Below, piece after piece: positions 1 to 5,610 of a stretch of DNA of 13,647 nt. Below the pieces are notes generated by a model. That model searched no databases. It was not told the origin of the DNA and saw nothing but the letters and a program-made list of their open reading frames with translations. The translations under genes were made by a program, and so were the position numbers. The DNA comes from an uncultured Eubacteriales bacterium (GTDB lineage Bacteria > Bacillota > Clostridia > Oscillospirales > Acutalibacteraceae): NCBI GenBank assembly GCA_934486755.1, contig CAKSQT010000046.1:1-13647 (forward strand), read 5' to 3'. Positions within the stretch are counted from its first letter, which is position 1. Every line of letters begins with the position of its first letter.

Positions 1-23
1 CTACCAGGCTGCTCCACTCCGCG
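1..23 (-). tRNA. tRNA 5' end, probably initiator tRNA-Met (cut by window edge)
   Basis: Read on the minus strand, the first 23 bases begin CGCGGAGTGGAGCAGCC and continue TGGTAG. This matches the acceptor 5' strand, D stem and D loop of bacterial initiator tRNA, whose D arm is GAGCAGCCTGGTAGCTC. The leading C that cannot pair in the acceptor is typical of tRNA-fMet. The anticodon lies outside the window, so the identity is inferred from the 5' third only. A near-consensus promoter lies just upstream. Confidence 0.72.
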
Positions 24-29
24 ATATTT

Positions 30-53
30 AAGGCACCGTTTTTTCGGTGCCTT
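30..53 (-). other. Hairpin between the tRNA promoter and the tRNA
   Basis: A perfect 9-bp inverted repeat (AAGGCACCG and CGGTGCCTT) encloses a loop of six identical bases. On the minus strand it falls between the predicted promoter and the tRNA 5' end, so it would form in the 5' leader of the pre-tRNA. It could also be a terminator, but neither side has a clean U tract: minus reads TTAAATAT after it and plus reads ATTATTATA. The role is therefore open. Confidence 0.6.
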
Positions 54-56
54 ATT

Positions 57-85
57 ATTATACACTAAAACAGAGTTATTTGCAA
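57..85 (-). promoter_or_regulatory. Sigma-A promoter of the tRNA
   Basis: On the minus strand TTGCAA (80-85) and TATAAT (57-62) are separated by exactly 17 bp. Transcription would start near position 50, inside the first arm of the leader hairpin, about 27 nt before the tRNA. Confidence 0.7.
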
Positions 86-110
86 GTGTTTTTTTAAAAA
101 AATCAAAAAA

Positions 111-371
111 CTATTCTGCCGTATCTCTCATAGCGTTAAGTTTGTCGATACATTCAGAACATACTGTGTAGCCGTTAAATTCTACGCTGTCGGTCAAAGA
201 GTCGCAAAAAATGCAGGTAGGTCTGTATTTTTTAAGAATGACCTCATCGCCGTCCATATAAATTTCAAAGCTGTCAATGTCATTCTCAACCTGCAACTGC
301 TTCCGTATTTCTTTGGGTATTACCACACGTCCCATTTTGTCAACTGCCCTTACCATACCGGTTGATTTCAT
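111..371 (-). CDS. abrB: AbrB-family transition-state regulator with C-terminal CxxC...CxxC
   Basis: This is an 86-residue DNA-binding protein. Residues 1-50 form the AbrB/SpoVT swapped-hairpin domain: MKSTGMVRAVDKMGRVVIPK is very close to the start of Bacillus AbrB and includes the GRVVIP core, followed by an EIYMDGDEVILKKY strand pair. AbrB proteins bind AT-rich promoters as multimers and repress post-exponential genes. The C-terminal part differs from Bacillus AbrB: it carries C53-x2-C56 and C71-x2-C74, which could hold a zinc ion. The start is set by AAGGAGG (381-387) placed 9 nt before the ATG. It has its own predicted promoter. Its regulon cannot be told from the sequence. Confidence 0.88.
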   Translation of the reverse strand: MKSTGMVRAVDKMGRVVIPKEIRKQLQVENDIDSFEIYMDGDEVILKKYRPTCIFCDSLTDSVEFNGYTVCSECIDKLNAMRDTAE

Positions 372-423
372 ACAAATCTACCTCCTTATTGATTTTGATA
401 TTAAATAAGGCTTTGCTGAAATT

Positions 424-452
424 ATTATAATAAAAACGTTAAAAAAAGTAAA
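424..452 (-). promoter_or_regulatory. Predicted promoter of abrB
   Basis: On the minus strand TATAAT (424-429) lies 17 bp from TTTACT (447-452), in very AT-rich DNA. The predicted start is near 417, giving a leader of about 45 nt with the Shine-Dalgarno near its end. Confidence 0.5.
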
Positions 453-499
453 TATTTGTAAATTAAATGCGTAAAAAATCACACAAAGATAGTTAAAAA

Positions 500-1168
500 T
501 CAATCAATTTGCCAATTAATGGGAGTTAAACCCGCTTCCGCGAGCAACTTATTTGTCTTGGAAAAGTGTCGGCAACCGATAAAACCGCGGCTTGCGGATA
601 GGGGACTTGGGTGTACCGTTATAAGTTTTTTATGTATGGGATTTGTGATAAGCCTGCCTTTTTGCTCGGCGTTTGCTCCCCATAAAAGAAATACAACAGG
701 GGTCTGCTTATTGTTGAGTTCTGATATGACCCTGTCGGTAAATATTTCCCATCCCTTACCTTTGTGGCTGTTGGGACAGCCTTCGCGCACGGTAAGCACG
801 GTGTTTAGCAGAAGTATGCCCTGCTTTGCCCAAGAGGTAAGCTCGCCGTGGGGAGGTATTATAAACCCGACGTCGTCGTGCAGCTCCTTATATATGTTCC
901 GCAGTGACGGCGGAACGGCAACGCCTTTTTTCACCGAAAAGCAAAGACCGTGCGCCTGACCCGCGCCGTGATAAGGGTCCTGACCGATTATAACGACCTT
1001 AGTATCGGCGAAAGACGTGTATTTAAGCGCATTGAAAATATCATACATATTCGGGTATATGCGTTTTGAGGAGTATTCCGACTTTAAAAAATCGTGTAAT
1101 TGACGGTAATAAGGTTTCTGCCATTCGTCGGCGAGAATCGTATCCCAGTCATTCCCTAAATTAACCAT
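500..1168 (-). CDS. ung: Uracil-DNA glycosylase, family 1
   Basis: This enzyme removes uracil from DNA that arose by cytosine deamination or dUMP incorporation, the first step of base excision repair. The 222-residue length is normal for the family. All signature motifs are present: the water-activating loop GQDPYH at 62-67 with catalytic Asp64, the uracil-binding segment LLLNTVLTV at 119-127, LLWGANA at 161-167, and the DNA-intercalating loop HPSPLSASRG at 186-195 with catalytic His186. A GGAGG site (1174-1178) 5 nt before the ATG sets the start. It begins 12 bp after the stop of the XRE membrane gene, so the two are very likely co-transcribed, and no separate promoter is seen in the gap. 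Confidence 0.97.
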   Translation of the reverse strand: MVNLGNDWDTILADEWQKPYYRQLHDFLKSEYSSKRIYPNMYDIFNALKYTSFADTKVVIIGQDPYHGAGQAHGLCFSVKKGVAVPPSLRNIYKELHDDVGFIIPPHGELTSWAKQGILLLNTVLTVREGCPNSHKGKGWEIFTDRVISELNNKQTPVVFLLWGANAEQKGRLITNPIHKKLITVHPSPLSASRGFIGCRHFSKTNKLLAEAGLTPINWQID

Positions 1169-1180
1169 AAAATCCTCCGT

Positions 1181-1753
1181 CTATTTCACGAGCCGCGCCC
1201 ACAGCAGCGTGGCGATTTGAAGCGGTATACCCGCCAGCATAAGCACCCATATATTAAACTGCATAAATTGAATACAAAAGCACAGGAGTATCGACCAAAA
1301 CAACAGAGAAACAAAGACAAAAGTAAGCATTTTCTTGCCCCATATTGCGTTGAAAACTATTGACACTATAAAGGAGGCAGGCAGCGCCCAGCAATAGAAT
1401 ATCCAAAAGCTCTTTCCGCCGAAAATACTAAAAGCTATGTAGAATACAGTTGCTGTAAGCCAGACGACAAGCACCGAAAGCAATGAAATTATAAAATGCT
1501 TACGGCCTAATTGTTTGTCGTTAATTTTAGGAGCTTTCTTGTGATCTTCACCTACAAGATAATCAAGACTTACGCCGTACAGCTTGCTGATCTTATATAA
1601 AACCTCGATTCCTGGCAGGGACTCGCCCTGCTCCCATTTTGACACCGCCTTGTCGGAATAATTGAGTTTTTCAGCAAGTTCAAGCTGTGTAAGTTTGTTC
1701 TTTTTGCGTAACTCCGCAAGATTTTTTGCAACAACAAAATTCAAATTATCCAT
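1181..1753 (-). CDS. XRE-family regulator with four C-terminal membrane helices
   Basis: This 190-residue protein has a helix-turn-helix of the Cro/C1 type at about residues 8-68 (LTQLELAEKLNYSDKAVSKW, then LPGIEVLYKISKLYGVSLDYL). A short polar linker follows, then four hydrophobic stretches at about 86-111, 116-138, 141-161 and 164-187. It is therefore a membrane-anchored DNA-binding protein. The ligand or signal is unknown; related architectures in clostridia are annotated only as helix-turn-helix proteins. No Shine-Dalgarno precedes the ATG, and a consensus promoter puts the transcription start on the A of the ATG, so translation is probably leaderless. No other methionine occurs near the N terminus. 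ung follows in the same transcript. Autoregulation is plausible but not shown. Confidence 0.85.
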   Translation of the reverse strand: MDNLNFVVAKNLAELRKKNKLTQLELAEKLNYSDKAVSKWEQGESLPGIEVLYKISKLYGVSLDYLVGEDHKKAPKINDKQLGRKHFIISLLSVLVVWLTATVFYIAFSIFGGKSFWIFYCWALPASFIVSIVFNAIWGKKMLTFVFVSLLFWSILLCFCIQFMQFNIWVLMLAGIPLQIATLLWARLVK

Positions 1754-1759
1754 ATTTGA

Positions 1760-1788
1760 ATTATAGCATACAAAATGAAAATAGTCAA
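1760..1788 (-). promoter_or_regulatory. Promoter of the XRE-ung operon (predicted leaderless start)
   Basis: On the minus strand TTGACT (1783-1788), a 17-bp spacer and an extended -10, TGCTATAAT with the hexamer at 1760-1765, form a strong sigma-A promoter. Only six bases separate the -10 from the start codon at 1753-1751, so +1 coincides with the A of ATG. Confidence 0.75.
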
Positions 1789-1890
1789 TTCGGACTTGCA
1801 GTAATAAAGGTAATTCTATTGCGGGTGGAGTGTTTCCGAACTGCTCTACCGTAATATTTTTTAAATTATAGCCGCAAATTTTTTTATAGA

Positions 1891-1919
1891 TTGTAAACCT
1901 GCCGAGGCGGTACTATAAT
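1891..1919 (+). promoter_or_regulatory. Promoter of the acyltransferase-glycosyltransferase operon
   Basis: TTGTAA (1891-1896) and TATAAT (1914-1919) are separated by 17 bp. The predicted start is near 1926, about 41 nt before the first ATG. The same hexamer pair with the same spacing is seen before mscL. Confidence 0.6.
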
Positions 1920-1966
1920 TCCCATTGTGATGTAAGAAAGGGGAGGCGGTTAATATAAAAAAAGAA

Positions 1967-2752
1967 ATGTTTTATTCTGACGAAAGCAACGACGATTTTG
2001 CGGGAGTCAAACGCGAAACGATTTCGGTCGGTTCGGATTTTAAGTACCGTACTGATAATCCCTTTTGGCATCTTGCCGAGTTTTTCGTTTATAACATAAT
2101 AATGCGCCCGTTTGCGGCGGCTTACTGCCTTTTTAAATTCGGCATACGCTTTAAAGGCGCGGAAAGATTAAAACCTTTTAAAAAGAGCGGATATTTTCTT
2201 TACGGAAACCACACGCAAATTCCAGGCGACGCTTTTATTGCTAATATGCTTACGTTCCCTCAAAAACCTTATTTTATCGTCCACCCCGATAACGTATCCC
2301 TTAAAGGGACAAAGAACATAATGCAAATGTTAGGGGCGGTTCCGCTCCCGAATGAGGCGTCGGGATACAGGGGATTTTTGTCCGCTGTTAAATATTACTG
2401 CGATAACGGCAATGCTGTCGTGATTTATCCCGAAGCGCATATCTGGCCTTACTATACGGGAATAAGACCGTTTAAAAACGGTTCGTTTAAATATCCCGTA
2501 AAATTCGGACTTCCGCTTTTCGGGTTTACGGTTACGTACCAAAAACGAAGATATAGGAAAGCACCGAAAGTAACGGTCTTTATTGACGGTCCCTTTTATC
2601 CCAATGAAAAACTAAGCCCGAAAGAAAACGAAAAGTTTTTAGAACAGGCGGTGCGCACTGCTATGCTCAGCCACCGCGGCGAAAACACATGTGAATTTAT
2701 TAAGTATACGAAGGCTGATAGAAATGAACCTGCTGTATTGCTCGAACAGTAA
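1967..2752 (+). CDS. PlsC-like phospholipid/glycerol acyltransferase, first of two in the operon
   Basis: This 261-residue protein belongs to the 1-acylglycerol-3-phosphate acyltransferase (PlsC) superfamily, which moves an acyl chain to a hydroxyl at the inner membrane face. GNHTQIPGDAF at 80-90 is the catalytic His-Asp block, with His82 and Asp88. The spacing is HX5D rather than the usual HX4D. VVIYPEAHIW at 151-160 corresponds to the FPEG block that binds the acceptor phosphate, and RPFKNGSFKYPVKFGLPL follows at 167-184. A hydrophobic stretch at 38-60 may sit on the membrane. The strong GGAGG (1942-1946) is 20 nt before this ATG, unusually far, and no better ordinary start lies between. 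The frame overlaps the GT8 gene by 29 nt, so translation is coupled. The acceptor is unknown, and the gene context suggests a glycolipid. Confidence 0.85.
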   Translation: MFYSDESNDDFAGVKRETISVGSDFKYRTDNPFWHLAEFFVYNIIMRPFAAAYCLFKFGIRFKGAERLKPFKKSGYFLYGNHTQIPGDAFIANMLTFPQKPYFIVHPDNVSLKGTKNIMQMLGAVPLPNEASGYRGFLSAVKYYCDNGNAVVIYPEAHIWPYYTGIRPFKNGSFKYPVKFGLPLFGFTVTYQKRRYRKAPKVTVFIDGPFYPNEKLSPKENEKFLEQAVRTAMLSHRGENTCEFIKYTKADRNEPAVLLEQ

Positions 2753-3539
2753 CGGCTTTGACGGAATAATGATAAGTCTGCTATCCGTAACAAATCACAC
2801 CGAGGAAAACATAAACGTTATTATACTTACTATGGATCTAAGCGAACAGGACCCGTCGCATACGCCTATAACGGACGGGCAGAAAAGAACCCTCCAAAAT
2901 ATTTTAAGCGATAAGAAAAACGGCGGCACGGTTTCGGTGATAGATTGCACCGAGCTTTTCAAAAATAACGTTGAAAAAGACAACCCTAATATGGAATCTT
3001 TTTATACGCCTTACTGTATGCTAAGGCTCGTAGCCGATCTTGTTCCCGATATGCCCGATAAGGTTTTGTATCTCGATACCGACACGGTGGCGTTTAAGAA
3101 TATATCGGAGCTGTATAACACGGATATGACAGATTATGAGTTAGGCGCCGTTGAAGACTACCTCGGACGGTGGTTTAAGTACATAGGATACATAAATTCG
3201 GGTGTTTTATTGATGAATGTAAAAAAAATACGTGAAACAGGACTTTTCGAGCGAACAAGGCAGCGCTGCAAAAGCCGAAAAAGCTGGTTCCCCGATCAGG
3301 ACGCAATTAATGCAGAAATGCGTTATGTGATTATGCTGCCCGAGCGATACAATTCGCAGCGGTGGCTTAAAAGCAACACGGTAATAAGGCATTTTTGCAA
3401 GTCTATAAGGTGGTTCCCGTTTTACCATACGGTGAATGTTAAACCGTGGCAAATAAATGAAGTGCATAGTGTTCTTAAAATAACCGCGCTTGACGGTATT
3501 TTTGCGGAGTACCAGAGCTATAAGAAAGGAATGTATTGA
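2724..3539 (+). CDS. GT8-family glycosyltransferase
   Basis: This 271-residue cytoplasmic sugar transferase of the retaining GT8 family (LgtC/glycogenin-like) would use a UDP-sugar. MNLLYCSNSNGFDGIMISLL is the typical first strand and helix. VLYLDTDTVAF at 115-124 holds the metal-binding DxD (Asp118, Asp120). INSGVLLMNV at 157-166 and PDQDAIN at 190-196 are the acceptor and donor-sugar blocks. HTVNVKPW at 235-242 is the C-terminal H...KPW metal and phosphate site. I chose the ATG at 2724 over an in-frame start at 2691 because the fold begins there and AAGG (2711-2714) lies 9 nt upstream. It overlaps the previous gene and ends one base before the next start. Donor sugar and acceptor are not determinable. 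Confidence 0.86.
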   Translation: MNLLYCSNSNGFDGIMISLLSVTNHTEENINVIILTMDLSEQDPSHTPITDGQKRTLQNILSDKKNGGTVSVIDCTELFKNNVEKDNPNMESFYTPYCMLRLVADLVPDMPDKVLYLDTDTVAFKNISELYNTDMTDYELGAVEDYLGRWFKYIGYINSGVLLMNVKKIRETGLFERTRQRCKSRKSWFPDQDAINAEMRYVIMLPERYNSQRWLKSNTVIRHFCKSIRWFPFYHTVNVKPWQINEVHSVLKITALDGIFAEYQSYKKGMY

Positions 3540-3540
3540 T

Positions 3541-4863
3541 TTGGAAAAACTATTCTCTTTAACACAGTTTTTAATTATCTTTGTAACGGTTGCCTTTGAG
3601 GTATTATATATGCCGCGGCTTCGATGCTGGTTACAGCCGCTTAAAAAACAGAAACGGATATATTCTAAGAAAAAGAACAGGCTTGCGATTATAATTCCTG
3701 CAAGGAATGAAAGCAAGGCAATTGCCCCGCTCTTTGCGAGCATAGAAAAACAAACGTACCCACGCGAGTGTTTTGATTTTTTCGTGCCAGTAAAAGAACC
3801 CGACGACCCGACCGTTAAAATGACCGAAAAGGCAGGAGGAACGGCTTACGTAATACCCGAACAAAAATGCAAGGGCGACGCGCTTGATATATCAATAAGG
3901 CGCATACTGAAAGAAACGCCCGATAAATATGACGCTTTTATAGTGGTTGACGCCGACTGCGTACTTGACGAACGCTTTTTAGAGGAAATGAACAACTCGC
4001 TTGCAAGCGGAGCAAAGGTGGTCTGCGCTAAAAAGATCGTTAAAAACTATTTAAGCGAATCCGATAACGCAAACTCTGTATGGAGCGCGTGCAACGGGCT
4101 TATATGGTCTATGATAGACGATCTCGGAAACAGGTATAAATCCGATCACGGCATAACAATTATGACAATAGGCACGGGACTTATGCTGAAAGCCGACTTT
4201 ATAAAGGAACTCGGCGGTTGGCCCTACCGTGAAACGCTCACCGAGGATATTGAGCTTATGTATGACTGTATGTACCGCGATGTCAAAACGTTCTATTATT
4301 CGCCTGCGGTTATATATGTTGAGGAGTCAACCAGCTTAAATGTTACAAACAAGCGCCGAACAAGGTGGCTTACGGGAGTTGTCGACAGTAAGCGGATATA
4401 CGGTTCAAGAATAAGATCAAAGATCAGTTCCCCTAAGGGAGCGGTCAATTATTACTATACTACCGCGCTGTCGCGCGTTTATTGGTTTATCGGTTTTCTT
4501 TCGGCGGTTTTCTGTGTTAATTTGACGCTTTCCGCGCTTATGCTTGTCTGCGGAAATCACCTTTGGAAAACGGCTTTTGCGCTTGCCGCCGAGTGTTTTC
4601 TCACGGTATACGCCGCATTTTTCGTTCTATCGCTTGCCTGCCTTATAACCGACCGAAAGAATATAAAACTCAGTTTCGGCAAAAAGGTTCTGGTTCTGCT
4701 TGTTCACCCGATGTTCTATATGGGTTATATCCCGATAATAGCAAGGGCGTTGTTCTGTCGTTCAAACAAAGGTTGGGAAGTAATAGACAGAATGGATTTT
4801 GCCGATATGGAGGGAGAAGCAAGTGACCAGGAAACAGGTAGTAAAGGAAATATCGCGCTGTGA
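3541..4863 (+). CDS. Membrane GT2-family glycosyltransferase
   Basis: This 440-residue inverting transferase has one N-terminal membrane helix (about 4-24), a cytoplasmic GT2 domain, and three C-terminal helices (about 314-337, 345-369, 382-406). The layout resembles processive synthases such as hyaluronan or poly-GlcNAc synthase. Visible motifs are LAIIIPARNE at 48-57, KGDAL at about 111-115, VVDAD with Asp137 and Asp139, TED at 234-236 (catalytic base), and RRTRW at 272-276 in place of the processive QxxRW. The missing Gln leaves processivity uncertain. The start is a TTG one base after the GT8 stop, with AAAGGA (3525-3530) 10 nt upstream. Its end overlaps the next gene. It probably extends or transfers a sugar onto a lipid-linked acceptor. 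Confidence 0.85.
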   Translation: MEKLFSLTQFLIIFVTVAFEVLYMPRLRCWLQPLKKQKRIYSKKKNRLAIIIPARNESKAIAPLFASIEKQTYPRECFDFFVPVKEPDDPTVKMTEKAGGTAYVIPEQKCKGDALDISIRRILKETPDKYDAFIVVDADCVLDERFLEEMNNSLASGAKVVCAKKIVKNYLSESDNANSVWSACNGLIWSMIDDLGNRYKSDHGITIMTIGTGLMLKADFIKELGGWPYRETLTEDIELMYDCMYRDVKTFYYSPAVIYVEESTSLNVTNKRRTRWLTGVVDSKRIYGSRIRSKISSPKGAVNYYYTTALSRVYWFIGFLSAVFCVNLTLSALMLVCGNHLWKTAFALAAECFLTVYAAFFVLSLACLITDRKNIKLSFGKKVLVLLVHPMFYMGYIPIIARALFCRSNKGWEVIDRMDFADMEGEASDQETGSKGNIAL

Positions 4864-5608
4864 GAAAAACCGCGAATTTGATAAACACGTTGACCCTGTC
4901 AACTATGACATTGTTATAAAGGTTGATAAGGATTACCATTATTATAAAAAAGGCTTTGAACGGGTAAAATACGCGCTTGAAAACATTTTTATCGTAAAGC
5001 CGTATACCCGTTGGATAAACAGGTGTAAATGCCATACTAAGGTTATAGGCAAAGAGAATTTAAAAGGGATAGGCGCCGCCGTGCTGACCTGCAACCACGT
5101 ATATATGTTTGACTGCCTTGTGGTAAAGGGAACGGTTGGCGAGGATCTTTTTATAACCGCCGCCCCGTTCAATAATCAAAAGGGATTTCTCGGCGAAATG
5201 ATGCGTGCGGGCGGTATGATGCCGATGAGCGATGACAAAAGCGGTATGAAGAGCTTTATAAATGCCGTCAACCGCAGACTTTGCGACGGCAAAAAGGTTT
5301 TGTTTTATCCCGAGCAGGCAATGTGGTGGATGTACCGTAAACCGCGCCCGTTAAAGGACGGCGCGTTTCACTTTGCCGTTAAAAACGGCGTGCCTCTGAT
5401 ACCGTGTTTTATAACCTTTACGGGCAACGGAACTTATGACGGCGAGGGGATAGAAAACAACGATTTTACGCTTAACATAGGCAAGCCTATCTACGCCCCC
5501 GAAAGTCTTTCTTCAAAGGAAAAAGCGGCGTATCTTAAAGAGAAGAATTTTGAAGAATGGAAGAAAACATACGAAAACTTTTACGGCAAAGAGCTGTCCT
5601 ATGACTGA
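4823..5608 (+). CDS. PlsC-like acyltransferase, second of two in the operon
   Basis: This 261-residue paralogue of the first gene in the operon carries the standard HX4D block (NHVYMFD at 91-97, His92 and Asp97) and VLFYPEQAMW at 159-168. RPLKDGAFHFAVKNGVPL follows at 175-192, which lines up residue by residue with the first copy. It should acylate a hydroxyl of a glycerolipid or sugar at the membrane. The start is a GTG with GGAGGGA (4809-4815) 7 nt upstream, inside the end of the GT2 gene (41-nt overlap), so it is translationally coupled. Its stop is 2 bp from the stop of the convergent penicillin-binding protein gene, and no terminator can fit in between. Confidence 0.86.
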   Translation: MTRKQVVKEISRCEKNREFDKHVDPVNYDIVIKVDKDYHYYKKGFERVKYALENIFIVKPYTRWINRCKCHTKVIGKENLKGIGAAVLTCNHVYMFDCLVVKGTVGEDLFITAAPFNNQKGFLGEMMRAGGMMPMSDDKSGMKSFINAVNRRLCDGKKVLFYPEQAMWWMYRKPRPLKDGAFHFAVKNGVPLIPCFITFTGNGTYDGEGIENNDFTLNIGKPIYAPESLSSKEKAAYLKEKNFEEWKKTYENFYGKELSYD

Positions 5609-5610
5609 TA

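Noticed and set aside
519..959. 146-residue plus-strand frame inside ung
   Set aside because: It is antisense to a fully motif-supported gene, has no ribosome site and shows no family features.
1790..1856. TTCGGA ... TCCGAA inverted repeat in the XRE/acyltransferase intergenic region
   Set aside because: Only six bases per arm with a spacer of about 40 nt; not distinguishable from chance.
1930..1935. ATG-TAA start-stop mini frame in the acyltransferase leader
   Set aside because: Only five bases from the predicted transcription start and without a ribosome site; likely chance.
3207..3864. Minus-strand frames opposite the GT8 and GT2 genes
   Set aside because: They run antisense to two motif-supported genes and have no ribosome site or promoter; they are explained by codon bias on the coding strand.
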